This document shows, piece after piece, positions 24,161 to 35,999 of a DNA stretch of 64,000 nt; position 1 is the first letter of the stretch, and each line of letters opens with the position of its first letter. Under the pieces are notes generated by a model. It ran no database searches and was not told where the DNA came from. It saw nothing but the letters and a program-made list of their open reading frames with translations. This stretch comes from Littorina saxatilis (Eukaryota > Mollusca > Gastropoda > Littorinimorpha > Littorinidae), in contig NC_090260.1 in assembly GCF_037325665.1 (NCBI RefSeq), forward strand, positions 52,696,820 to 52,760,819, read 5' to 3'. Both the position numbers and the translations under genes were made by a program.

Positions 24161-24556
24161 CATAATTGTTTTCACCTGGATGGAATTTTGTGGAAAAGAA
24201 AGCATGTTGTTTGGGAATTATGTGCGGGTTTCATGCTTGGGTATTGCACTTTGCTGACTTGTCACAGGTCAATTTACATTTAACAATGTTAGTTTTCAAA
24301 TGCATCATCCTTCACACATTATGTAAACATATTTAACATTAACACTTTGGTTGTAAAATTATTGCACTTTATTTAAACAGGACAAAAACAAAAATGCTGA
24401 TTCACAATGTACAATAGCAAAGGACTATTTTGAGTGGAGACAGTGTTCATCCACACTATAATTGGATAAGCTAAAATAAATTATTTAAATCGGTTAAGGC
24501 CACACGAAATGAAAACACACCATCAGTAAATTACTTCCCTTGTGAGTAAGAGCGTC

Positions 24557-25330
24557 ATACCCATACAAGCCATGTCAGTTTTAGCCCATGTGAGTGTGTG
24601 TGGGGAGGGGGGGAGGGGAGGGGCAGATGCCCTGTGAAAACATTGGCCATAGATATATATATATATGTGAATTACTTCCCTTGGGTATGAACATTTATGA
24701 ATGATTAAATGGGTGAAAGAAGGCCACACAAAATGAAAATCAGTAAATAACTAAATTACTTCCCTTGTGAGTAAGAACAGTCATACCATGTTCCAACTTT
24801 TTGCTAAAAAATCGCCCACAATGTGACCTTCAAAGTTGAAAAGGGGTAACTGAACTTCATGTTTGGATGTCATGGAGTCCAACATGTCAGTAAATTTTGA
24901 AAGCCCTAGATTCATAAACATCTGAAAACTGATCAACGTCTTTGCATCACGGCACATTAATAAAAGTAAGAGTTAGTAAGACTGGCCTAACTGCTATGGT
25001 AAGGCAGTAATCATTCGTTGATGAAGAATTATTTGAATTCTGAATTTCGAACAAACAAATACAGTGTCCTTCCAAACCCCCTTTTTAGGCCTCCACGAAT
25101 GCAAAAAAATCAGGTCTTAAAAAGGAGGAAATCTGCTTAATATGTAGGTAAATGTACAACGGGTTGTGAACAGAAAATCCAAAAACGTAAGGTCTTAAAA
25201 GCGGGGAAGTCTGAAAAGGGGGGGAGGGGGGGACCTAAAATGTGGCGATCATAACCATAATTTATCTAACAAAGTTCATTCTGAAATCTTCTTTAGCGTT
25301 TGATTATGGAGAGACTAAATTCTCAGTTCA
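24557..25330. other. Repeat-rich, no gene
   Basis: A local duplication is visible: the stretch around ATTACTTCCCTTGTGAGTAAG at 24531 recurs near 24759. A G-rich block (24601-24621) and an AT run (24652-24667) follow. At 25070-25240 a pattern CCCCCTTTTTAGGCC ... AGGTCTTAAAAGCGGGG suggests a short inverted-repeat element. Confidence 0.4.
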
Positions 25331-25574
25331 GATGTGGTCTTAACTCCTTGTCTCCCAGGTACGGATATATTTGTACCCACTCATATGGCTCTATCTGACC
25401 AGGGATGGATATATATCCGTACACACAGTCACTATGTACATTGCATCTGTTCTCATTCGGCACATATCCGCATTATGCTCAGACTGTTAGTTTCAGTCGC
25501 TTCCTGTAACGTTGATCTAACGCCAGCATTCCAGCCTGTTGATACAGAGTTTCTACAATTCTGAGTGACCTGCT

Positions 25575-25880
25575 GCAGCACAGCTGGTCTTGGCTTAAAA
25601 AATCTTGGTCAACATAGGTGGGGTACAAAGTGTGAAAATAAAGCGTCCTTCCAAAGTCGATGACAGGTCCCCAGAGTATTCATAGGGGGTAAAAAATCAA
25701 GGGTCTGCCAAAACCGGCAAATGCAGTAGGCAGTCCAGAGAACCCAAAGTACCTCTCCCAAAGATGGTACTTTTCAGCAATATTTACAGTTTCAAATTGT
25801 TAGGATAACTTATTTGTGATTTTATAGAGGTGTTCTGGGGAACCTGAAAGGTAGCCTCGTCAGGGTGTCACGAAGTGGTT
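25575..25880 (-). repeat. Repeat X, copy 1 (inverted relative to 52425 and 54656)
   Basis: The reverse complement matches 52425-52672 and 54656-54835, including GCCTACTGCATTTGCCGG, GTACCATCTTTGGGAGAGG and CAGAACACCTCTATAAAATC. There is no coding frame. It is probably a dispersed non-autonomous element; its ends are near CCTGACGAGGC and AGCTGTGCTGC. Confidence 0.7.
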
Positions 25881-26246
25881 TGCATGTGAATTTAATGTAC
25901 GTGTTCTGCCCTATTGCACTGTCTCTACCCTTTCACACCAAACACTTCAAAAACAGAACTTGGGAGGATGCAGGCTCAATATTTCCTCAACCAAAACAAC
26001 AACATACTTCTTCACTTTAACTACATCAATACGAAACAACTTTTCGACACACAGTTCGCCCAATCTTCCAGCTTTCATTCAAGGCATGTAAATACATATA
26101 ATAATACTTTCTCAAATATAGATTTAACGCACACAATAAGGTACCAACAGACACTCACGAGTTCGTATCACGGCTCACTGCATGTCGCCAGTTCACTTAC
26201 TTGTCTCGCTGAATCCTCGTAGAATAATGAAATCAGATGCCAACAC

Positions 26247-26370
26247 ACAGAGATGCTAACACACACCTTTCACTGAAGATGCCAACCCACACCTTTCACT
26301 GAAGATGCCAACACACCTCTCACTGAAGATGCCAACACACACCTTTCACTGAAGATGCCAACACACACCT
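26247..26370. repeat. Short tandem repeat, 27-29-bp unit
   Basis: About five copies of CACCTTTCACTGAAGATGCC with a variable CA-rich spacer. The surrounding 25900-26560 is C- and A-rich on this strand and could be part of an LTR or UTR, but I cannot show it. Confidence 0.8.
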
Positions 26371-26574
26371 TCCAGGTTTCTCCCCGAGAAACCCTTCCGC
26401 CCGTAGCGGAAACAACCGTCGTCAGCTACGACCGGTATCGATGAAGACTCCACTCGTCTAGTCATCTGCGCCGAGGTGGTCCCTTGCTTCCAGCATCGTC
26501 TCGCGCTTCTCCCGTGTAAGGACCCTCCCTTATACGCCATGGAAATCCCTCATGGAAACTCCTAAAGAATTTAA

Positions 26575-26688
26575 CCAAGTTTAGCTGCTACGATACTCAA
26601 TAACCCCTCCCCCTCGCCTCAGCTCCCACACCCACACACACACACACACAGACGCACACCCATCCACACATGCACGCAAGCATGCACG

Positions 26689-26725
<37 letters not shown>

Positions 26726-26738
26726 ACTCACACAGACC

Positions 26739-26786
<48 letters not shown>

Positions 26787-26790
26787 TGCA
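26575..26790. repeat. Copy of the TTAGCTGCTACGATACTC plus CA repeat
   Basis: This matches 46235-46455, which lies between the split direct repeats of the DIRS-type element: TTAGCTGCTACGATACTCA, CCCCTCCCCCTCGCCTCAGC and GCACGCAAGCATGCACGC, then long CA runs. It is probably a dispersed repeat carrying its own microsatellite. Confidence 0.7.
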
Positions 26791-27095
26791 AGGCCACCCA
26801 ACTGGGTTTATTGCTAACATTATGTCAACTGGGTTCCACATGTTCTAAACTAGTGAGCACTTCAAAAAGCACTATACAGCTTCATTTAGTTGTAAATGAT
26901 CCGAATATCAGTAAAAAAGAAAAATATCTAAACAAACTTCGATGTTGCTGACTTTGGAAAAGTTTGGAAAAGTGGGTTTCTTTTTTGTACTAGTGGGTTC
27001 CTTGAGATACACACCGACTACCAAACTACCAAACTGGGTTCCAAACCTGATTCTGCTGTTTGGAGCCTAAATTTGGAAGTTCCACCTTGTTCTCT

Positions 27096-27559
27096 CAGGG
27101 GCGGATCCAGGGGGGGTTTCCGGACCCCCCCCCCCCCCCCCCCCCGCTTAAATTTTTTTTTTCAATTATAAACAAAGAAAAACTGATGGTTCAGGTTGCA
27201 CCAGATTGCTCCATTTTCCTTGATTTATATCAAAACTGTTCCGGGGGGGCATGCCCCCAGACCCTATAGGAGCAGGCCTTTGTCTTTTAAGTGACAGTTT
27301 TGGAAAGTAGGTCGGCAATTTGCTGTCTCAGGTTACACCAGATTGGTCAATTGTCCTTGTTTTGATCCAAATTTGTCTTCCTAAATTTACTTTTTGGAAG
27401 GTGTATTAGAGGAATTCCGGGGGGGGGGGGCATGCCCCCAGACCCCCCTAGATGGTTTAAACACTTCGCGTCCTCAATTAACTGTTTCGCGTTGTCGAAC
27501 TCTCCCTAAAAGACATTTGAACCCCCCCCCCCCCCTAACCATGTTGTGATCCGCCCCTG
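27096..27559. mobile_element. MITE with CAGGGGCGGATC ends
   Basis: It begins CAGGGGCGGATCCAGG and ends GTGATCCGCCCCTG, an inverted repeat of about 12 bases. Two internal blocks ending CATGCCCCCAGACC (near 27250 and 27431) show a past internal duplication. G and C homopolymers occur at 27125, 27421 and 27520. The ends are hAT-like; flanking 8-mers are only loosely similar (TGTTCTCT, TTTCTTGT). Confidence 0.65.
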
Positions 27560-28477
27560 TTTCTTGTGTGTGTGTGTGCGTTTCGATATCAGTAACTCAT
27601 CGTCAATAATTGTGGAAAGTCATAATAAGCCTGGACACATTAAATTTGCCGCCACACCAAATACGAATTGTGATGTTCAGGAATGAGCCTATGTCCGAAA
27701 ATGGGATTTCTTAGCCTATGGTTACAAATAAATGTCTAACCAATGGCTAAAAGCCATTTAGCCACAGGCATATTAATGCATTCGGCCTTGGACTAAACAT
27801 TCGTTTTGGTGGTAGAGGGCCTCACCACTATTAAAAAAAAAGAAAAAAGGTCATGCATTCTGTACAGTATTCAACATTCAACAGAACATTCATTCGTCCA
27901 TAGGCTAATCCGCAATTTGTAGCATTATTTGTGAAGTCTGTAACGCTCCTATTATAGACATGGATGCAAACACTCAAGACAAATGGATCAAGTTTAGTCA
28001 GCCAATTTTATTTAAATCAATGTTAACTGACAAAACACTTTTTGTGAGCAAAACACCGAATGAACTACAACAGCAAATTTAATTTGAAACATTAACCAAG
28101 CACATTTATGAAAAATGATGAAACTAAAATAACAAATAATCAGCATATTTTACATAAAATGAGCCTAATTTTCACCAAATTGTAATATCTCCACAAGTCA
28201 TGGGCCAAAATTTACAACAGACATGAGATTATTCAGTAATCCCTATGGTGAAAATGGTCCATGGAATTCAAACAGTATACGAAAACTAGTGACATTCCTT
28301 CTGGTAATTTGTCTTGGAAGAAAACAAAAGCATATACTGCATAAAAGTATATATGTACATGCCTCAGGTATTCAGGACTCAAGAATATTTATTCCTCAGC
28401 CCATAAATAGGGTGATACACCATAACATTAACAAAGAGAAATTCATATGAAAATATTCGGCACACAGGCATACTTGA
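27560..28477. other. No feature recognised
   Basis: AT-rich DNA with only short chance frames. I see no RNA gene and no repeat shared with the rest of the window. Confidence 0.4.
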
Positions 28478-28490
28478 TACTGGGTTAGTC

Positions 28491-29132
28491 TTTCTTTCTT
28501 TCTTTATTTGGTGTTTAACGTCGTTTTCAACCACGAAGGTTATATCGCGACGAGGGAAAGGGGGAGATGGGATAGGGGAAAGGGGGGAGATGGGATAGAG
28601 CCGCTTGTTAAGTGTTTCTTGTTCACAGAAGCACTAATCAAAAAAATTGCTCCAGGGGCTTGCAACGTAGTACAATATATGACCTTACTGGGAGAATGCA
28701 AGTTTCCAGTACAAAGGACTAAACATTTCTTACATACTGCTTGACTAAAATCTTTACAAACATTGACTATATTCTATACAAGAACCACTCAACAAGGGTT
28801 AAAGGAGAAACAGAATCCGTTAGTCGCCTCATACGACATGCGGGGTGCAGAGAAATAAGGATGTGGAAAAGAAGACTTTTGGTAAGTGAAATAAAGGTGA
28901 TGGATCCAGTCAGGTAGAAATAAGACAACAAGAAAAGAATTGGAAAACTGCAGGGAATAGTAGGGAGAGTTTTCTTGGAAGGAAATATAGGTGAAAGGAC
29001 TGGTAAGGCAGAAATAAGACAAAAGAAGAGAAGAAACAGAACCGTTAGTCGCCTCTTACGACATGCTGGGTAGCATCGGGTAAATTCTTTCTAGTCCCAA
29101 CCAATATGGGACTCCCCCTAACCCGCGGGGGG
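28491..29132 (-). mobile_element. Retroposon family Z, copy 1
   Basis: It is flanked by a perfect 13-base duplication TACTGGGTTAGTC (28478-28490 and 29133-29145). On the minus strand it starts with a GC-rich CCCCCCGCGGGTTAGG and ends ACGTTAAACACCAAATAAAG with a GAAA-type tail. It has an internal duplication of the TTAGTCGCCTC block (28820 and 29045). It does not code. It moves by retroposition, presumably in trans through a LINE; a tRNA head is not obvious. Confidence 0.85.
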
Positions 29133-29489
29133 TACTGGGTTAGTCACATGTGCATGCATATCTGACACTTCTTCATGAATTTCACATGCATGTCCGCTGC
29201 ATTTGTTCCCCAATCATCCGCATATTCACATACCATTTTAACATACGATAACTATATATACGCTCTTGCAAAAAATATGAACGTGTGATCAATAAAACAA
29301 ATGTTGTCATGTAATGAAAAACTGACATAGTTTTCCTGGACAAAACGTATTACAATACCATCAACTTAACCAAATACAACTTCTTTTTGTGTTTTTGGCT
29401 TTCAAATAAAAAATGGCCAGTTTTCTAACATGTGCAGGGTTCTGTGACTGTACAAGTGTTGACAATCGAAACATACATGGTATCCTGTA

Positions 29490-30200
29490 TTATTTTGCTG
29501 CAATCAACTCTGCACGCAAATCTTCATACGCTAGGCATACAAATACAAAATGCACATCACTTTCAATACATGTTTTACAAAAAGGACAGAAAAATGCCGT
29601 AGTTAATTTAGTTTTGTCATTGCTGTGCTTATTTGGCTCTGTAACTGCTAATCCCATTCGAAAACTTGCAAGGGTCTTGCGGCTGGACCAATTTTGACAT
29701 TGCAATCAATTAACCATTGCCTACATGTTTGAACAAATACAGGGATTGACTGAACTCCTGGGTTTTCCCATACAAATCCAAATCTATACAAACCCAGGTG
29801 AACATTGGTGGCCCAATTTGTTTAATCCTTTTCATCCAACTTCAAGAGCATATTATACGCTTTTCTTGGTATCCTGTTTTCATTCATTATTGTTATTTTC
29901 AACCAATATTGTAACACACACATATAGCAATTTAAAAACATTGAATATCTTCCAGTGTCTCCAAAAACCATATCATTCGGAGTACACTCCTGTTTGTGAC
30001 CAAGTGTAACCATGCTATAGCCTGGTTGATAGTACTAATTATCATTCCAGACGTATCCCTCAATATCTTAGAAAGTCTTCCAAGTTCGGGGAGTCTGCAA
30101 CTTATCAATGTGTCTTCTTGAGAACAGTCTTTCCCCATACTTTAAAGGCTGACATAGTCCTATTTAATAATTTTAATTACTTCCAGGGCTTTTCCCATCG
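29490..30200 (-). mobile_element. LINE fragment, C-terminal end
   Basis: Minus-strand peptides FGDTGRYSMFLNCYMC and AFFCPFCKTCIESDVHFVFV show the Cys/His-rich C-terminal motif (CPxCx7ExxxHFxxxC) that follows the RT in many LINEs. Upstream, LGHKQECTPNDMVFGDTGRY and NRIPRKAYNMLLKLDEKD match molluscan LINE sequence as I remember it. At least two frames are used, so it is decayed. No RT core is left. It differs from the L1/Tx1-like copies elsewhere in the window. Confidence 0.65.
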
Positions 30201-30395
30201 TTGCGGGGATGTATAAATTAAGCTTCCTGCAAAGTTTTGGGTTTGAAGTCCTTACCAATTACGAGAAATAATTAATTCTTTATAAAGTTTATTGCTATGT
30301 TTAGCAACAGTTCTCCAGGACTTAGGCTATTTTTAGACTGTCAACACAGACAGTACAGCTTCGTCAATCCCCGCGTGAAGGAAATCGCTCACCTT

Positions 30396-30762
30396 TCTTT
30401 CTTAATTTGGTGTTTAACGTCGTTTTCAACCACGAAGGGTTATTTCGCGACGGGGAAAGGGGGAAGATGGGATAGAGCCACTTGTCAATTGTTTCTTGTT
30501 CACAAAAGCACTAATCAAAAATTTGCTCCAAGGGCTTGCAACGTAGTACAATATATTACCTAACTGGGAGAATTCAAGTTTCCAGTACAAAGGACTTAAC
30601 ATTTTTTACATACTGCTTGACTAAATTCTGTACAAAAATTGACTATATAATATTTTATACAAGAAACACTTAACAAGGGTAAAAGGAGAAACAAAATCCG
30701 TTAGTCGCCTCTTACGACATGGGGAGCATCGGGTAAATTCTTCCCCCTAACCCGCGGGGGGT
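30396..30762 (-). mobile_element. Retroposon family Z, copy 2 (short form)
   Basis: Flanked by a perfect 13-base duplication AATCGCTCACCTT (30383-30395 and 30763-30775). It lacks the internal duplication of copy 1, so it may be close to the ancestral length. It has the same CAAATTAAGAAAGAAA tail on the minus strand. Confidence 0.85.
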
Positions 30763-31046
30763 AATCGCTCACCTTCCACGTGCAAAACGTAGTGATATTG
30801 ACACGCCAGATTAGCGCGGTAGCGTATTGTGCTAAGCAGGAAAGCGAGCTTTTCTGTATTCTTGTTAACTTCGCAATTTCCGGAAAACATCCACTTTCAC
30901 TTTGAGACTGTTCCGTTTACATTCGACACTATCAACACCACTTTGCAATACTGCAATAATTTTTTCTGTGTTCGAAAGCTACAGCCAATCTTTATTATAT
31001 CCCCTTAGGTACAGTTTTATAACATTATTGGCACATGTAAACAATA

Positions 31047-31676
31047 GGAATTAATTAATGAACGCTACGTAAAGGGCAGCCTTTAAGAGAAGCGAATCTG
31101 AAAATGTCATCGTCTTTCATTTTTCCAATTACCTTTTCAAAAAACTGTTTAAAAAAAAGTCGGTTTATGAAATAGGGACCCACTTTTTTTACTACTTTTT
31201 TTTTCTTTTTTTCTTTTTCTTTATTTCTTTTGAACCTCAGTTACAATATGACTCGCTACGAGTATGATACTGTGAGCGAAGCTGAACAGTTTAAACGTAA
31301 ACATAATGGGTTATAAATAATAATAATATCATTCTTTCGTTTAACATGGACAATCTTCGAAAATGTACAATATTTTCAATCAATTATAATTTAGCTATAA
31401 TTCTCTCCGTCAACTGGCATTTGCACACTTTCTCTCTTTCTCTATCCTCTCTCCCCATCCTCTCTCTCCCTCCCCTCCCCTCTCTCCCTCTCTCTATCTT
31501 TAATCGTCCTCTCTCTCTAGGATAGGAATTAATTAATGAACGCTACGTAAAGGGCAGCCTTTAAGAGAAGCGAATCTGAAAATGTCATCGTCTTTCATTT
31601 TTCCAATTACCTTTTCAAAAAACTGTTTAAAAAAAAAGTCGGTTTATGAAATAGGGACCCACTTTTTTACTACTGT
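31047..31676. repeat. Direct duplication upstream of an exon module
   Basis: Positions 31047-31200 and 31526-31676 are near-identical (AGGAATTAATTAATGAACGC through GGGACCCACTTTTTT). Between them are AT-rich DNA and a CT-rich run (31430-31520). Its last part (AAGTCGG ... GGGACCCAC) recurs inverted at about 45385-45420 upstream of the matching exon there. It probably belongs to a promoter or 5' region. Confidence 0.75.
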
Positions 31677-31862
31677 TTCTAGCAGAAAAGTGTCAAATGA
31701 GGGTTCTTAGAAGTTTTCAAGGCTGGAACCTTTTTGTGCACTTTTGTCAATTTTGTGTGTATATTAGTTCACACACCAAAGCGTGTGAAAAAGTTTCCGA
31801 CTTGCCGAAACACACAGCCCAAGGACAGATAACTCTAGTTACTGACGAGTTGCAGTTTCAAG

Positions 31863-31886
31863 ATGGCGACGACTCGTGGATCCAAG
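31863..31886 (+). CDS. Putative first exon MATTRGSK (inverted partner at 45163)
   Basis: ATG in a strong context (TTTCAAGATGGCGACG), eight codons, then the consensus donor AAG|GTAAGC (phase 0). The exon and about 200 bases upstream are repeated on the minus strand at 45163-45380. In both copies a second frame (TACTGACGAGTTGCA region) also stays open for about 60 codons and runs into the same donor in phase 1, so the reading frame is not settled. Short CAAGATGGCGAC starts are shared with the MLQT exons. Product unknown. Confidence 0.4.
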
Positions 31887-32094
31887 GTAAGCTTGTCGGC
31901 GAAGCAAGTTTCTTTTTTCACTGCCAAAATCTGAGCTACCTCTGGCTCTTCTTTGTGAACTCATTCAAGGTGGGTAGACATTTTTACATTGACTTGTTGG
32001 CAAAAAATACAACAATGTTTTTTGCATTTATCTCCGCCCCCCCCCCCCCCCCCCCCCCACCTGACAGTGCCTCTTTGAGTAGAGCAGGAAACTG

Positions 32095-32140
32095 AACACT
32101 TGAATGGTCACTTGAATGGTCACTTGAATGGTCACTTGAA
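32095..32140. repeat. 12-bp tandem repeat
   Basis: GAATGGTCACTT occurs three times in a row, with partial copies at both ends. A C homopolymer (about 32038-32058) lies just upstream. Confidence 0.9.
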
Positions 32141-32463
32141 AGGACTTGCTTTGGCTGGCAAAGAGATGATCGGCATCCTGAATCTGCAGAATACAACATC
32201 CCACAAAGGTTAGGGTAAGAGTGTGAGACAACATAATCTTACTCACAACAATTGGACAGGAAGAATTATATTCAAAAATGCAGTTGTTGCAAGCAAAGTT
32301 TGAGTGACATAGAGGGAAAAAACAGAGAGAGAAAGAGAGAGTGAGAGTATATTGCGAAGGTGATGGACACATTAATCATTAAAAAAAAACCCACACACAC
32401 ACACATAACATTATTTATTAGTATATAGACCTTGGGAAAGGGAGACACAGAGGAAATTAGACC

Positions 32464-33318
32464 TCAGGGAACAGAGATCTGGGGGATGACTAACCTGAGG
32501 AACAGACCTGGAGGAACACAGACCTGAAGAACACACCAGGGGGAACACAGACCTGGGGGAACACAGACCTGGGGAACAGACCTGGCGAAACACAGACCTG
32601 AGGAACAGACCTGGAGGAACACAGACCTGAAGAACACACCAGGGGGAAAACAGACTTGGGGGAACACAGACCTGGGGAACAGACCTGGAGGAACACAGAC
32701 CTGAGGAACAGACCTGGAGGAACACAGACCTGAAGAACACACCAGGGGGAACACAGACCTGGGGGAACACAGACCTGGCGAACAGACCTGGCGAAACGCA
32801 GACCTGAGGAACAGACCTGGTGGAACACAGACCTGAGAAACATAACTGGGGGAACACAGACCTGGGGGATCACAGACCTGAGAAACAGACCTGGGGGAAC
32901 ACATACCTTGGGGAGCAGACCTGGGGGAACACAGACCTGGGGGAACACAGACCTGAGAAACAGATCTTGTGGAACACAGACATAGGGAAACAGACATGCA
33001 TGGGGAACACAGACCTGAGAAACAGACCTGGGGAAACACAGACTTGGGGGAACACAGACCTGAGGAACAAACCTGGGGGAACACAGACTTGGGAGAACAC
33101 AGACCTGAGGAACAGACCTGGGGGAACACAGACCTGGGGAAACACAGACTTGGGGGAACACAGACCTGAGGAACAGACCTGCGGGAACACAGACCTGGGG
33201 GAACACAGACTTGAGGAACACACCAGGGGAAACACAGACTTGGGGGAACACAGACCTGAGGAACAGACCTGGGGAAACACAGACCTGAGGAACAGACCTG
33301 GGGGAACACAGACCTGCC
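32464..33318. repeat. 15-bp-type minisatellite, block 1
   Basis: Runs of GAACACAGACCTGGGG and GAACAGACCTGGGG in irregular alternation. The unit lacks stops, so four frames stay open and give Val-Pro-Pro-Gly-Leu-like polypeptides; I read these as artefacts. The same unit recurs at 36000, 37299 and in shorter runs near 38340, 40640, 41490 and 42340. Confidence 0.93.
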
Positions 33319-33346
33319 TACCCCCAAAATTACAAGGTGTAATGAG

Positions 33347-33479
33347 TCAAGCCAAAAAGAGTAATCTGTTGGAAGAAAGTGTATTCAGGTTCCATTCGGC
33401 AATCATTTCGCACATTGTCACTAAGTCTTCTGCTCGGATAATTTCTCCTTCCAGTTTTGTTACTGTATCACTCAACTTC
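33347..33479 (-). CDS. Putative terminal exon E, copy A
   Basis: On the minus strand a pyrimidine-rich acceptor (CTGTTTCTTTATCAG) is followed by an open stretch of 43 codons and TGA. It contains KLSDTVTKLEGEIIRAEDL and MIAEWNL, which look like an amphipathic helix. Acceptor phase 2 matches the donor phase of exons R3 and R4 (37.5-42.6 kb). Copy B is at 36520-36652. The plus strand is also open here and ends at AAACAG|GTAATT, so the strand is inferred from peptide character. Family unknown. Confidence 0.4.
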
Positions 33480-33568
33480 CTGATAAAGAAACAGGTAATT
33501 TGAACGTCTTTTTGTTTCTATGAGCTCTCTGTACTGCATCCTTGTGATAATTTGTCCCGATGTGCTAT

Positions 33569-34185
33569 CAGGGCCTAGCATTGGAAAAAGTGAGTTCAGC
33601 TTACAAAGGCGGGGATCTGGCCCCTGGTGGGGGGAAAAAAGAAGAAATATAAATTATATAGTGGTAAAATAGAAAAAAACTCTGAAAATAGAAAATTTGA
33701 AAACTAAATTGAGATTTTGTTACCTAAAATGAACCCCCCCCCCCCCCCCCCCCAAGAAGATTGAGCAACTAAATTATGCCTTCACCAACAAGCAAAACAC
33801 AGACAGAAAACAAGAAAACTGACAATCTTGTGTTATTTGGCCTGAAAGTGCCATTCCCACTTCCAGGAATACCTAGATTCTTTGTCACTGAATGGCTGAC
33901 CACGTTCAACAATGTCGCTTCGAGACATTATTTCAAGTCTAGAGCCACAAAACACAGGCACAAAGCATGGTCGCGCGATGCCACAGGAAGTGCGTGCTTA
34001 AGCAAACTGTCAAACCGATTGAGAATTGAACCGAACAGCGCACAAAACGAAAGCTGGGACTGTTTGGGTTTACCGTTTGGGAATAACAGGTTTTTGCATT
34101 TCGGCGTACACCAAATCGAGTTCCGCGTACTGGAGATGTTATTTCGGCGTAAAGTAAGCCAAACAGCTTACAATGCTAGGCCCTG
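33569..34185. mobile_element. TIR element with CAGGGCCTAGCATTG ends
   Basis: Perfect 15-base inverted ends (33569-33583 and 34171-34185), with GCTAT repeated on both sides (33564-33568 and 34186-34190). The 617-base interior has a plus-strand frame that resembles nothing known and a C homopolymer at about 33735-33752. The equivalent site in the paralogous copy (36741) lacks this element but holds a different short insert. Confidence 0.8.
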
Positions 34186-34335
34186 GCTATGCACAGTCAT
34201 ATTTTCCAATGTGTGCACACGAAAAGTCACTGTGGCAAAGGGAACACAAGACGTGCTTTGGTCCTTTTGATTAAGGTCCTAGGCATGGCCACGATTTCAT
34301 TTAGCTAGCTGCCTTTGTATTTCTGTTGAATGCCC

Positions 34336-35998
34336 GAGTTGCCCAGTAGAGTCCATGCAGCACTGTATGCTGATGACCTTGTTCTCTGGTGCACTGAGGA
34401 GCATGCTACAACTGCGACCTACAGGATGCAACTTGCCCTCGAGAAAGTTGCAGCTTGGACAGACAACTGGTGTGTAACCATCAACAGAGACAAGACAACA
34501 GCTACTCTCTTCACACTCTCCGCCAAAGTACAACCTGGAAGACTGACGTTGGGTGACACGCCACTGAAGTTTGAAGACCAGCAAACTTACCTCGGAGTCA
34601 CATATGACAAACGCATGACATGGCAACATCACATCATGAATGCGGAAGCAAAAGCCAGAAGAAAACTGAACATCATGAGGAAACTGGCAGGATCACAATG
34701 GGGCGCAAACGAAAAGATCCTCAAGACAGTGTACCAGGGGACCGTACGACCTCACCTTGAGTACGCACCTTCAAACCCTAGAGATAGTCCAAAATCAAGC
34801 GATGAGAATCATCACAGGCGCTATGAAGACAACCCCAATAGACAAGATGCAACAGGTGACCGGCATACCTCCACTCAGCAAGAGAAGAGAATGCAAAGCG
34901 ATGGTACAAGACATCAAGTACCAGTGCATTCCAGACCACCAAATGAATGCAAAGATAAAGCAGCTCTCTTCTGGCAGGCTAAAGAGATCAAGCTATGCAA
35001 CTGAGACACGGGCCCTGAAGAGAGAACACCAAGCAAAGATGCCTGAACTGGTTCACCCATCACACTTCTCCCTTGAAGAACCACCCTGGAAAAACAACCT
35101 TGAAAACGTGTCCATCCAGACCACAGTTCCTCATCTCACAACAAAAGATGAACAGAGCGATGTGCAGAAGAAAGCCCTGACACTTGCCATGCTCGACGAA
35201 AGATACCCCCAAGAAGCATGGATGCGGGTCTTTACAGATGGGTCCGCCACAGATGCCGTCAAGAGAGGAGGAGCTGGTGTCTACATCCAACACCCCAGTG
35301 GAGAGTGGCAAGCAGAGGCTATACCAACTGGCCTCCACTGCACCAACTACAGAGCAGAGGTAGAAGCGCTTATCCACGCAGCCAATACCATCAGCAGCAA
35401 GGTCAATCCCGACACCCAAGTTGTCTTCCTGACTGATGCCTTGTCTGTGCTGCAAGCAGTCAACAACAACAAACTGCCTCAGCTTACAACTCATAACATC
35501 AAGTGTCTGAAGACTGTATTGCAGTGGGTCCCCTCACACTGCGGGATAGAGGGGAACGAACAAGCGGATAAAATGGCCAAACTGGGTGCGGAGGACGAAC
35601 AAGAAGAAAACCCAGTGAGCTCCACAGAGATGAAAACCATCATAAAGTCTCTGCTTAAACTCCCCCCCCCCCCCCCCAACGCACGACAGCTACCACCAAC
35701 TGTCAAGACCTGAACAGGTAGTCATTTTTCGCCTGAGAACAGGGCACAACAGAATGCAACAACACCTGCACAAAAAACTGTGAGCCGTGCCCTCCCCCAT
35801 GTGTCCCTGTGGAGACGCAGAGCAGGATGCAGCCCACATCCTGCAGGAATCTCCAGCCCCTGAGGAGAGAGATCTGGACCAGGCCGGTGCCCCTTCATGA
35901 GAAGCTGCATGGACCTGTGGAGGCTCTTCATAAGACCACCAGCTTCATTACCAGAGCTGGACTCCAAGTTTAGCATTGGCGAACGACAAGAAGAAGAA
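34336..35998 (+). mobile_element. LINE fragment with RNase H (I/Nimb-like)
   Basis: It starts inside the RT at HAALYADDLVLWCTEEHA (intact YADD), then TYLGVTYDKRMTWQHHI. After a frameshift near 34780 it continues with QAMRIITGAMKTTPIDKM. An RNase H domain follows (VFTDGSATDAVKRGGAGVYI; ALSVLQAV; WVPSHCGIEGNEQADKMAK), as in I-clade LINEs. A C homopolymer near 35660-35676 precedes a second frame change. A Cys-rich end (SPMCPCGDAEQDAAHILQ) and an AAG-repeat tail (35987-35998) close it. It is 5'-truncated and lies between two copies of a duplicated segment. Confidence 0.88.
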
Positions 35999-35999
35999 G

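Larger units (their letters stand above)
22719..24556. repeat. Segmental duplication, copy 1 (partner 62789-63711)
   Basis: Apart from one inserted element (23249-24160), this matches 62789-63711 nearly base for base, from CTGGGCGAAAAGTGGCG to GTAAGAGCGTC. The first 190 bases hold short open frames in both copies. One (GEKWRFVSYKTTQNPNKTSS) stays open in both, with two silent and two replacement changes, too few to judge. The next 300 bases repeat words such as CATCATGTTA and TGGTGTTA. No gene assignment is possible. Confidence 0.85.

Noticed and set aside
25334-25564. 76-codon frame following a TTAA site, possible piggyBac-like end
   Set aside because: TTAA followed by CTCCTTGTCTCCC is suggestive, but no matching second end or transposase was found.
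25900-26560. Possible solo LTR (strand-biased composition, TATAAG on the minus strand)
   Set aside because: No terminal TG/CA pair, duplication or second copy could be found.
32464-33327. Several overlapping long frames with Val-Pro-Pro-Gly-Leu repeats on both strands
   Set aside because: They arise because the 15-bp-type unit lacks stops in several frames. Open frames in four registers at once argue against a protein.
33776-34270. 164-codon plus-strand frame
   Set aside because: It lies inside the CAGGGCCTAGCATTG element, crosses its end, and shows no family motif.
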